DNA from: Tetracentron sinense
Lineage: Eukaryota; Streptophyta; Magnoliopsida; Trochodendrales; Trochodendraceae
Assembly: GCA_015143295.1 (NCBI GenBank)
Contig: CM026566.1
Coordinates: 6,497,072 to 6,561,071 of the forward strand
Direction of reading: 5' to 3'
DNA: 64,000 nucleotides
Shown: positions 43,594 through 54,409 of the stretch, in pieces
How the letters are laid out: every line of letters begins with the position of its first letter
How positions within the stretch are numbered: the stretch's first letter is position 1
The notes under the pieces: generated by a model
Told to the model about the DNA's origin: nothing
What the model saw: the letters and a program-made list of their open reading frames with translations, nothing else
Database searches by the model: none
Made by a program: the position numbers and the translations under genes

Positions 43594-44996
43594 ATCCCTA
43601 ATCCTCTCCTCAGGACCTCACCTTCTCCCTCTTCTTCGACGTAACACCTCCTTACCTCCACGACTCCTTACTCCTAAACCGGAGACAATGACAGGGTCGA
43701 CGAAGTTTGCCAGAATACTCATTAGATAACAAACTAACCACACACATAAGATAGCATGAGCATAACATATCATAAACTCAATTATCCTAAGCTTACTCAT
43801 AATAATCACGTAAAATGGCATAATCAAGTGCGTACTGCTATAACCTGTCATAGGACAAAATCATCCTTACACTAGTGTACTTGTGCATTCTATCCATGAA
43901 CTTAACTTAAACCATATGCAATAGACTCATCCTGCATATGTCATATGTGTTTTGTCCCGACACCGCCTAACCATATGTTTTTGTCCTGGCAGACAGCATA
44001 TTCATAGTGTTCGCAACAAAGCTAGAGTGGATGTTCGTCAGTTTGGGATCATCCTCTTATTCAACTATGCATAACATGATTGCGACAACGCGATAGAGTG
44101 AGATTTTCGTATAGTGATCATTCGTCTTTCATTCATAATTCGCGCCGACAGATTCGTATCCAATGCATGCATACTTGTGAACCGCGTGGCCTCATGAGAC
44201 TTGAATACTTACCATGCGAGTGCACGTGTGCTTGAGTGTCGTGATTGGAATTCAAATGAGTCATCCCTTAGATTTCAATCTTCCGCTAGGAAACTCCGCT
44301 AGGTTACATCTCCCTAGTTAGAGAATTCACAACGTGGAGGATTTTCCTCTAAGGTTTGGCCTACCCGAATACTGATCACCATACAAGTAAATAGAACATA
44401 ATTTATCATAACAACACAATATTCATTTAACCTTATTTCTTCATAATCAAAAGCATCATACTAATATTTAGCATTCTTAGACATTTCAACAAAACATGTA
44501 GAGTGCATTAATTATGGATACTTTGCTCTTTCCCATTCTTAACATTCCATCACACCATCATCCATCCACACAACCCAAACATACTCCATATCCATACAAT
44601 TCATCCCAATCCTCCATAGTATTTCCCTTCCCTCCGTTCAATCCATCCATGGTATAAATCCATTTTCATCTCTAGTAAGCTTAGTCCATACATAATTAGG
44701 GAAAACAAGTCAAATTATCATTTCTATCATTCATATTAAACTAATATTCATCAAACTTCATTAATAGAGTTGAGTTAGGGAGTTTATCGACCTTAGAGAT
44801 CCTTCCCTTAGATCCAAATCGCTCACAAGATGATTTGGGGAAGCTTTGAAGACGATCTCCAAGCTTTCCTCTAAATCTTCTAGCAATCTCCTTCTTCTCC
44901 AGTAACTCCTCTCTCAAAACCCTAGGTTTCTCCCCCTTTTTTGCCAAATTAGGTTAGAAATAGGTAGAGTATTTTAATATCTCGAGTAGGACCCCC

Positions 44997-45008
44997 TATT
45001 TATAGCCC
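44997..45008 (-). promoter_or_regulatory. TATA box of LTR H
   Basis: Minus strand GGCTATAAATAGG, about 60 bp downstream of the palindrome array. Confidence 0.6.
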
Positions 45009-45068
45009 CAAGGGTTGGGAACAAAAAGACCTAAAAGTCCTTACTAAAAATCTGTCAAAAATACGAAA

Positions 45069-45255
45069 GACCGATCGATTGGTGGTTATGACCGAGCGAT
45101 CGGTCGCCTACCGATCGATCGGTGTTTATGACCGTGCGATCGGTCAAAAACACACTCTCTGGAAAATTTCCCCATACAAAATTTTGGACCGGTCGATAGC
45201 TACCAATCGATCGGTTTTGGACCGATCGATCGCTACTTCTGACCGAGCGATCGGT
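45069..45255 (-). promoter_or_regulatory. CGATCGATCGG palindrome array in LTR H
   Basis: Eight units in two clusters, well preserved (ACCGATCGATCGGT, ACCGAGCGATCGGT, ACCGTGCGATCGGT). Confidence 0.65.
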
Positions 45256-45764
45256 TATCTTCAGATTTTTTTTTTACCTACTCTACTATTTTGGCCATAA
45301 CTTTTGACTCGTTCGTCGGATTTCGATGATTCAACTTGAGTTAGATTCGTCTTTCAAAAAAGAACATTTCTAATATTTTAGAATTTTCAAATTCTATTTT
45401 ATTTATAGACCAAAAACTCCCCAAAGTTGACTGATCTACAATTCCATTAGACAAAACCTCAGAAAACCCATTTTTGACTTAGCTTAGACTAAAAATAAGG
45501 AAAAACATTAAACATGAACCTCGAAGAGGGTTTCAATACCTTTCTAATGGTTGAAGAATCACTCAATTCTGATAAACGGTGTCAAAACTAGAGCTTCCTA
45601 AAGTTCAAGGTGTGTTATGACATCCTTCCGATTACGAGTTTAAATAAGCCTTAATCACACTATACCAATTGGATATAAATTACATAAACATTAAAACATC
45701 ATAAGGACTATAATACCCCTAAGGCAATGCAATAAAAACATGAAAAAAAATTCGGGTCTCTACA

Positions 45765-46891
45765 TAATCCAAATAAAACGTGCCAAAAAAGAAGCCCTAC
45801 CCCTACCCATGACCACTGGGAGGAACCCAAGGAAGAACACAGAGATATCTTTCCCATTCCCAGCCTCCCTATTCATGCTACTGCTCTTTGAATTAACAGC
45901 TGAAATGGAAGACCGATAAACAAAGAGTGATGGTTGTAGTTGATGCAGCTGCTGTTGTTCCATCAATCTGCTTTTTCTTACCACCCCCACCCACAACACA
46001 AATTACTATTAAAACAAACCCCCTCCCTCCCGGTATATCCCTCTCTTTGAATATCAATCCTTACATATTGCAATCTCCCCTCCCCATCTCTCCAGCAAAG
46101 AATGATTGGAATCTTTTTTTTTTTTTTTAAGGGATGAAGGATCATAATGCTTGAAGCAAAACCGTTACACCTTCATAAAAGATGGATAGAACTTCAAATA
46201 GTTGTAATTGATAGAAATTTTCTAGGTCATCATCACCCTAATTAATACACCACTTATCCTCTTTATTGCCTGCTCTGCCTCCCTCCACCAACGCTAGTGT
46301 ATTCGTAGCCGTCGATTGGTACGACTATTAACTGCAAAGAGATAAAGAAAAACTTTCAAATCTTTAAATCTACGCCGTTAGATGAACAGAGACAAACAAT
46401 AAATAAAAAAGAAAGACGGGGGAGAAACAAATGAGAGAGAGTTGTTACAACTTTCCAAAGCCTAAGAGACTGTGCATGAAATAAAAGTTGTAATTTGTGT
46501 GAGTAACTCCAAATAAATGAGAGTAGAAGGTTACTGAGAGTTTAGTGGTTATCTTGATTGTTATTTCGATTGGAAGAAGATGATGTGGCTTCACGAAGTA
46601 GGAGTTAAGTGTAATTTACTGAGGTGGCTTCACAAAATAAGAGGAGTCTTATGTGGCAACGAAAGGCATACGTATGTGTCATTCAAAGGGACATTATCAC
46701 TTTGTTTTATTGTAGTAGTATAGATCTTGCATAGTAACATAAAATGTATAAATTTAGGGCTTTTATAACCATGTAACATAACATGCATATTATGAGAGTA
46801 TATTAAGATTGATAAGCATTTATCATGTAATTATTGAAAGGAATCCAGATAAAAAATAAGCGGAAATCTGGATCCTGAATAAGCGGAAATC
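45765..46891. other. Unassigned intergenic DNA with one short minus ORF
   Basis: A minus-strand open frame (45999-45760) is Ser/Gln rich at its start, has no domain I recognise, and stops at the TAG supplied by the LTR H end. It could be a cut 5' exon or chance. A 15-base T run lies at about 46113. Nothing else is supported. Confidence 0.4.
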
Positions 46892-49693
46892 TCGATGAAT
46901 GATGTTCACCGGTGTCTGACAAAACGATAGAACTTCATAAATCTTTGTAGAGATTTCTCAAAGAAATAATCTTAGCTCGATCCTCGCTCTTCGCTATCTC
47001 CGCGAAGCTTTCGAATCTTTCCTTAGCTTTATGAAGAATAAAATTATCCTTTGATCAATCCTTAGAAGATGATCCTTAAATGAAGAAGAGATGATGGAGT
47101 TCTAACTATTTAGAACCCTACAAGTAGTTCACGAAAATCCCTGGGTGTCCACTACTAGCTCACGAAATTCTTTGTGGTGTATTTATAAATGGATCTAATC
47201 CTTATCTTGCTAATTATCTTTTAGAGTTTCTAATAATGATAACATTTATCATTATTAGACTCCTAGTTAATCCACAAGAAGTTTGTTATCACAAAACTTC
47301 TATATTAAGTTTCATTTTCTAAAAAAGATTCCTTAATTAAAAGGATATAACCAACTCCCTAAAAATTAGGGTACATTGAATCTAGAAAATTTATATTCTT
47401 CACTAAAGGGGTGGGGGGGTGGGCGTGAGCTTAATAGGAGGGATTAGTAATTATTTTTTATCTCTTTTCTTTCTTCAAAACCAAGTAATTATCTAATCTT
47501 TTTTTTTAAAGTAATTATCTAATCTCATTAGATAAGAGATAATTAATTAATAATTATCTACTAACCAAAATCTCTAAAATATAGGAAAGATAAAGTAGGC
47601 GCCACTTATAGGGGTATTAACCCCATGGGCGTGAGCCCACCTTTATGGTTGATTAAATAATTATTATTTTATCTCTTTATATTAGATTAACATTTAATCT
47701 AAAATATAGATTAACTTTTAATCTATTAATATAGATTAACATTTAATCTATTTGTACAAGCTTGTATTTCTTTTATGAGCACCTCCACAGATTGCTCTAG
47801 GACATTCTAACCCTGCCTTACCCAGTGTTATCTCATTGACCCTTAATAGGAAAGGATACCGGAATTGCAATTGACGTGATATATCTATATTGCAATTGAA
47901 TCTCAGTGACAGAACATAAATCAAAAGGATCCCACCACATGAACTAATGCATTCAAATAATCCTTCCATTTATAGTATCCCTAATAGGCCTTCGAGATTA
48001 AGATATTATCTAACTCATAGCCTATGTTCATTATCTGGGGTTCCAAGACATTTGATTAAGTTATGAGAAACTATTTCTCATGTTAAAACATTTTGAAAAA
48101 ATCTTTTATTAAATATAATATATTTTATTAAAATTATATATTTCAAATATATTTGATTTCAAAATCACTTGCGGAGGCTTTTAGCTTAATGGACTGTCTT
48201 ACCTTGGAACTTGGATAATCTCTCAATTTAATGAGTATGGATTTCTTGTTTGATATTCATCATGACTCGAACAGCTTTCTGATTATCCAACTGTCACCTT
48301 ATCGTAGTCCCTCAAGTAGGGATTAGTGATTATCTTTTATCTATTTTGTTTCTTCAAAACCAAGTAATTATCTAATCTTTTTTTTTAAAAAGTAATTATC
48401 TAATCTCATTAGATAAGAGATAATTAATTAATAATTATCTACTAACCAAAATCCCTAAAATATAGGGAAGATAAAGTAGGCGCCACTTATAGGAGTATTA
48501 ACCCCATGGGCGTGAGCCCACCTTTATGGTTGGTTAAATAATTATTATTTTATCTCTTTATATTAGATTAACATTTAATCTAAAATATAGATTAACTTTT
48601 AATCTATTAATATTAATTAACATTTAATCTATTTGTACGAGCTTGTATTTCTTTTATGAATACCTCCACAGATTGCTCTGAGACATTCTAACCCTACCTT
48701 ACCCGGTGTTATCCCATTGACCCTTAATAGGAGGATACCAAAATTGCAAGTGACGTGATATATCTATATTGCAATTGAATCCCAGTAAAAGAACATAAAC
48801 CAAAAGGATCCCACCACATGAACTAGTGCATTCGAATAATCCTTCCATTTACATTATCCCTAATAGGCCTTCGAGATTAAGATATTATCTAACCCATAGC
48901 CTATGTTCATCATCCGGGGTTCCAAGACATTTGATTAAGTCATGAGAAACTCTTTCTCATGTTAAAACAATTTGAAAAAATCTTTTATTAAATATAATAT
49001 ATTATATTAAAATTATATATTTCAAATATATTTAATTTCAAAATCACTTGCGCAGGCTTTTAGCTTAATGAACTATCTTACCTCGGAACTTGGATAATCT
49101 CTCAATTTAATGAGTATGGATTTCTTGTTTGATATTCATCATGACTCGAACAGCTTTCTGATTATCCAACTGTCACTTTATCCTAATCCCTCAAGTAGAG
49201 AGTACTTAGGTATTATCAAAACAACCAGATCACTGCTCAGTTATAAATGAACTCATCAGATATAAGGATCATCAAATCTGTTCAAGAGGTCTCTCATTGA
49301 ATGCAGTCAGTCAATGTATATTTAAGCACTCATATGCCGATGTGTAGTCTTCACTACAATAGTTTGATATAAAACTACATCTCAACTATTGAGAACATCT
49401 AAGCATTGTGGCAGCCATATAAGTAAAGTGCCTAGTTTCACCTATAGCTATGACTCTATAAGGTATAAGGAACTGGAAAGCTATATCTACTTGTGTCAGT
49501 CTATAACCAATCATATAGCTTTCTTACAATATATCCTAGGGACCTTGTTCGATATCTCATATCGTATAAAGCATCTCATGATCTTGGTCAATTAGCCATA
49601 ATGAATTCACAATAAATAATAAAGATGTCTTTATTAATCTAATCAATAAAAATCTTACAATCTAAATGACTTTTCAGGGCATAATGTCCAACA
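46892..49693 (-). repeat. Copia-like LTR block with internal tandem duplication
   Basis: The right end reads, on the minus strand, TGTTGGACATTATGCCC, a start typical of long plant copia LTRs. The left part is homologous to 12605-13640. A minus-strand TATA (ATTTATAAAT) is at 47181-47190. No coding region is attached. It is probably a solo LTR; the left boundary is uncertain. Confidence 0.55.
47440..49197. repeat. 879-bp direct tandem duplication
   Basis: 47440-48318 and 48319-49197 are near-identical. TTCTTCAAAACCAAG recurs at 47471 and 48350, and CCTCAAGTAG closes both units. They share the ACCCCATGGGCGTGAGCCCA and AATATAATATATT regions. Confidence 0.85.
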
Positions 49694-50508
49694 ATTATTA
49701 AGTGGTGGTATTATAACAGAGATTTTTAAATAATTTAATTTAATTTTTTTTATAAATAAAAAGTTACATTTATCATCCAAAACCGATACGTACAAGGTTT
49801 TGGTTAGGATTGATATTTCCCTGAAATTGTATTTTTAATCATTGACCTTAACGGTTAGTCAATCTTTAGATAATAGGGTTAAAAGAGCCATGTGTTGAAC
49901 ACCTTTGGGTGTGATTGAACAAGAGAAAAGTTCAATCACAATTGATTGTGATCCAATCTCTATGCATAATACACATTGTTGAGTACATTAGGTATTTCTA
50001 AAATATTTTAATATTTACTTATTACAATAAAATCTGATATATTTTATTATTGTAATATAATGAAAAGAGTTGAGATATTTTTAAACATAATATTGATGTC
50101 ATAATTGTTTATATGTGTTAGATTCTTTGTATTATATATTATGTAACATAATACATACTACATATAGATAAGATATTATACATATATAAGTTAGTACTGA
50201 TAAGTATTTAGATTATATATACTAGTGGAAGGCACGTGTGTTGCACGCGAGTGTACAATCCTAATGACTGCAAAATAGTAGACGAAGTGACGGTGGAATG
50301 CAAATAATAAATCTAATATGTTTGACATTTAATATATCAAATTCAATTATAATAATTGAATTCGAGTTCAGAGCATAGTACGAAAAATACAAATCTGTTT
50401 AGTTAATTATATTAGCTTATAATATGAGAATAAAAGAAAGAAAATTGGAAGAGTTCAAAAAATAAAATAGTGACAGCAATAGTTGCAATTAACACCTCAC
50501 CTTGCAAT
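49694..50508. other. AT-rich intergenic DNA
   Basis: No coding potential. Near 49880-49975 a piece (GTGTTGAACACC, GATTGAACAAGAG, GTTCAATCACAATT) resembles one arm of the foldback repeat at 51190-51440. Confidence 0.45.
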
Positions 50509-50530
50509 CCACACACACACACACACACAT

Positions 50531-50563
<33 letters not shown>

Positions 50564-50586
50564 GGGAGAGAGAGAGAGAGAGAGAA
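50509..50586. repeat. Compound microsatellite (AC)n(AT)n(AG)n
   Basis: About 15 AC units with one AT interruption, then about 12 AT units, then GGG and about 12 AG units. Confidence 0.95.
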
Positions 50587-51189
50587 TCTAGAAGATGTGA
50601 TTCATGATTAACAAAATTTATAAAGTTGAATGATATTGATAGTCAAACCATAACGGACATCATGACTAAAACCTACACAACTATAAATATGATAATGATA
50701 AACCATAGGAAAAAAGGTAATTAGTATAAAGTATACACATATGTACTATAGCTCAGTTGTCGATGTGTGCAGTGTGCCTCTCTTATGAGAGTAGACCCAG
50801 GGATCACGTCAAGCTTACCTTAGACTTGGTGTTGTGCTTACCTTAGACTTGGTAAAAAGGTTCACTTATAGTTAGGGGTGGAGCCAGGATTTTCTAGTAG
50901 TGGGGGCACTCATGATTGATTGAAAATAGTAGTAATTATTGATGGATGTTGTGGAGAAATATTAGGCAGGTACAAAAACTTTGGGCCTAGGGGGGAGCGG
51001 GTTCGGGAGCGTAGCCCCTACTTTTTAAAAAAGAATAGCTCTTGGGCCTTTTTTTTTTGCCTAACAGCTATGCCATGTTAAATAATATAGTATAATTTTT
51101 TAGTATACAACTGTCCCCTTGTCACATGATTATGCCAAATCAAATACTTAAACAACTTAGTATAAAAAAATTATGAATCCAGATCCTAC

Positions 51190-51440
51190 CCAATTACAAT
51201 TGAATCCGGGCAGTTCATTCACACTCACATAACTCCCTTTTAACTCTGGTTAAGAACTTTTAACCCTCAAGATTAATTTTTTTTCTAAAACAAATGTTAG
51301 ATTGTTGAAATCTAAGGGTTAGTGAATCTTAACCATAGTTAAGTGGGGTTCAAAGAGATATGTGTTGACCTGTTGGTGTAATTGAACTCAGGGAGAGTTC
51401 AATCGTGATTGAATATTGAAAAATCCGGTGAACCTCAAAT
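51190..51440. repeat. Candidate foldback MITE
   Basis: The left arm (CAATTGAATCCGGG, AACTCTGGTTAAGAAC, AACCCTCAAGATT) and the reverse of the right arm (GATTGAACTCTCC, AACTATGGTTAAGATTC, AACCCTTAGATT) can pair over about 100 bp with mismatches around a short centre. Related single arms lie near 49880-49975, 56590-56660 and 63020-63080. Ends and target duplication were not defined. Confidence 0.45.
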
Positions 51441-53578
51441 CTAATGTTTGAGTTAAGAACTCACAAATTTAAGGGAATGATTAGGTCTCCCTACAAGTCT
51501 ATCTATCCTTTTTAAGATTATGCAATCAAAATATTAATTAAAGGATGATGAACTTAAAGTATGGAATAAGGGAAACAAGCAAACCACAACACAAGCAATT
51601 TTTACGTGAAAACCCTTCCATAAAAAACCACGGGACCTATTCCAGTAAAGCAAATCCACTAAAACAAAGTATTTGCATTTTGTTTTTACTATGGACTACA
51701 TGAAAAGTGCAATAACCTTTAAAACCCTTTCACCTTGAAGAACAAAAATCTCATATACAAACACTTCACCAATTGAATATAAGCAAATCTAGCCAAACAA
51801 TCTCGATCCCTTGGGTAGTGCAAGTTATGGCTAGCAAGATGTGAGCAGGCACACACAATCCTAAAAGAATATACAAACTACAGTAAAATTTGCAAAATAT
51901 TGAATCCCTAGTGGCTTGACTTGCAAAGAAGCAAAAACCTACTCATTGTTTTACCTGAAGGCAAAAACCTACTCATTAGTTAAATACTTCAACATTTTTA
52001 ATAATTTTAATCTATTTGGCTTATTACCTAGGGAGTAGGTAACCATCTTAGATGGAGGTCCCGGGGTGCCTAACACCTTCCCCGATACTTAACCGAATCA
52101 CTTACCTAGACTCTAATCGAGACCATAGGTCCTATCTAACCACCCGGGTCCTGTTTCCCCAGATAAATAAATAGCGACTCTTAGTTTACCCGTGACCCCC
52201 CAAAGTGTCATTTTAGCCTCGTGCCTCTGTAGGACCCGAACCGAAAGGAAATGTGGTAAAAATCCCAATTTCGTAAAATGATATTTTATACAAGTCGAGT
52301 CTTTTGAAAGGTAAGAATAGACTCGCAAGGGCAAATTTTATTAATATTAAGATGTATTCGACATTAATTAGTCTTTTTAATTGTTGTTTCAAAAATTTTA
52401 TGTATTAAATATAACTGACACTCCACTCATTATCTTAATTTTTTTTTATCTCCCCAAAAAAAATGGTAACTGATAATGAGGTTACTATACCATGTTGTAG
52501 CTGAGGGACATAATCACTAGCAATGAAATAAAAATACATAATTAGATTGTTGACTATTTTGATAAGGGTGATGAACCACATAGTGAGAAAACAATAGAAA
52601 GATTTAAAAATTATTTGACTGAATCTTTTAGAAGCGTTATTATTTAGATTAATTATCATTTATGCATATAAGTATTCTGATCACACTGTAAACAAATTTT
52701 TATTAATTATTAATGAAAATATAATTTCCTGTTGTTATAATATTCATGGTGGAGGTTAATTTATTCTATTATTTTCAAGTTGTTGTGTTGATGAATGCTT
52801 TATTTGAATCTTGTATAAATTTAGAAATGATTGTGAGGAGTTACAAGTGGTAGGGTTACATGAAGGAGGAATACAATTAAAAAAAAAATAGAGAAAGCTC
52901 AAAAAAAAGAAAAATCAATGATCACGATTTATTACAACACTGTGAGCTTTTAATTTTAAACAATCACGGATAATTATGAAACCGTGGTTCTAAGACGAAC
53001 ATGAAATGACTGTATTTTAAATGTATAATTTCGGTTAATTTACATGTACAATTATAGTTATATAACTGTGATATTTGATATGATATACGATCATGCATCG
53101 AAAGGTTACATTTCGTTATGCGCACTACTATGATCAATGACCTATGGTTACGGTTAAAAACCATGAGGGATGAGTCGATTTCTTGTAATGAGTTTTGTTG
53201 ATCTTCTTCTTCACTTATGAAGCACAACAATGGTAGCGGATTTTGGTATGAAGGTATAAAGCTCACACACGTGCAACTAAGTCACACATGTGTGAGCCTA
53301 CAAAAATAAGAACTTGAAAAGGGAGCTCATTTTTAGGCTTTTTTAATAGGTAGGGTCCATTTATATAAAAACTCAGTTATTTATGGAGCATAATCACCCT
53401 TTTCCTAGTTTGGTTATCATTAATTTAGATTAGCAAGTTTTTCCTAGTTTGGTTATATATCATTAATTTAGATTAGCAAGTCTAAGTTCGTGCGCTTGGT
53501 GGGTCTCTGAACCCACACCCACACTGAGACTGAAACCGAGTCCGCCTCTAAAGAAATACATGCAACCAATTATGTGAA
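51441..53578. other. Gene-poor AT-rich DNA
   Basis: No domain-bearing ORF. Around 52040-52260 there is a GC-richer stretch (GGTCCCGGGGTGCCTAACACC) that looks like old repeat sequence, but the family is not clear. Confidence 0.4.
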
Positions 53579-53584
53579 TTATGG

Positions 53585-53880
53585 GCCTATAAATAGGGAA
53601 TTGAATCCAACAGTCACTCTCAAGTAAGAGAAATAGATCTCTTTCATTTCAACAGAGAGAGCTCCCCATCTAACTAACACTGAAAATGCAAGGCTGGTCA
53701 TCTGCAAAGGAAGAAGATTTATCATTCCAGCTAAAGAAGGAAGTCTGAGAAATCTATAACCACGACAAGCATGCAGTTTGAATGCAAAAGTCGTAAGATT
53801 CAATTGTTTAGAGGCGGCTCAAAGCGGGCAACTTGAAGCAGTCGTGCAACCCAACTTTGAGTTGTGGGTTTGTTATTGTT
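53585..53880 (+). pseudogene. Possible first-exon remnant of an ACD6-like gene
   Basis: A TATA-like CCTATAAATAGGG (53585) is followed by a leader and a 20-codon ORF starting MQGWSSAKEEDL. Further on, in another frame, comes LEAAQSGQLEAV, which resembles the first ankyrin helix of ACD6-like proteins. Stops and frame changes separate the pieces. It faces the 3' end of the minus-strand gene. The link to ACD6 rests on a dozen residues, so it is weak. Confidence 0.25.
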
Positions 53881-54183
53881 TTCACATGAACAAGAAAAAT
53901 CTCAAAAAGATCTATAGGATATACAAGTACAATTGTTGAAAGTGACATTCTAAAATTTAGAACTTGCTGATCTTTTGGTTTCGGTTGAAAGATAGCTTCA
54001 TTGAAAATTTGTCAACAGAAGCAAGGTGGTCCGCAGCGAAACCACCCTCCCTGGAATTACATAAAACCCAATATACAACGAAAATAAATCACCTGCACCT
54101 GCCCATACATCACTAGTGCAATACCTCTGATCATCCATCGTAATTTTCTAAAAAGAATGTTAACAAAAAAAAGGGCTAAGAAG

Positions 54184-54409
54184 CAGGGCCGGCCCAAGCC
54201 ATTTGGAAGTCTAAAGCAAAAATTCTAAATGGGAGCCTTTTTTTTTCATTTTTTAATATTATTAAAAAATTAACTATAAATTGAGCCTTTTAATATTTTA
54301 AATGGGCCTTTTATTTTTTTTAATATTCGAAATGGGGCCTTTTTAATTTTATTTTTTTAATGGGGCCTAAAGCAAAGGCTTTGATGGCCTAATGGATGGG
54401 CCGGCCCTG
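54184..54409. mobile_element. hAT-type MITE (226 bp)
   Basis: Perfect 13-bp terminal inverted repeats CAGGGCCGGCCCA / TGGGCCGGCCCTG and a perfect 8-bp target duplication CTAAGAAG (54176-54183 and 54410-54417), as expected of hAT elements. It is AT-rich inside with no coding capacity. It is inserted at the end of the PGG-domain coding exon. Confidence 0.95.

Larger units (their letters stand above)
43594..45764 (-). repeat. Gypsy LTR H, left end lost in gap
   Basis: It ends GGTCTCTACA, the reverse of TGTAGAGACC. Near 45500-45620 it is similar to 5205-5290 of S in reverse. It carries the palindrome array and a TATA (reverse of CTATTTATAG at 44997). The hairpin and small ORF were not found; they may be lost at the gap. 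Confidence 0.7.

Noticed and set aside
43431..43661. 76-aa ORF across the N gap
   Set aside because: Half of it is translated from N; it has no meaning.
50743..50830. tRNA-derived SINE head (TAGCTCAGTTG, box A-like)
   Set aside because: Only a box A-like motif is seen; no clear box B, tail or target duplication. It does not fold as a tRNA gene.
50873..51040. hAT-like end AGGGGTGGAGCCAGGATT
   Set aside because: A typical plant repeat start, but no matching inverted end or 8-bp duplication was found.
52030..52260. Old LTR of an Ogre/Tat-type element (GGGGTGCCTAACACC motif)
   Set aside because: The resemblance is from memory and covers only short motifs; there are no LTR ends, PBS or coding sequence.
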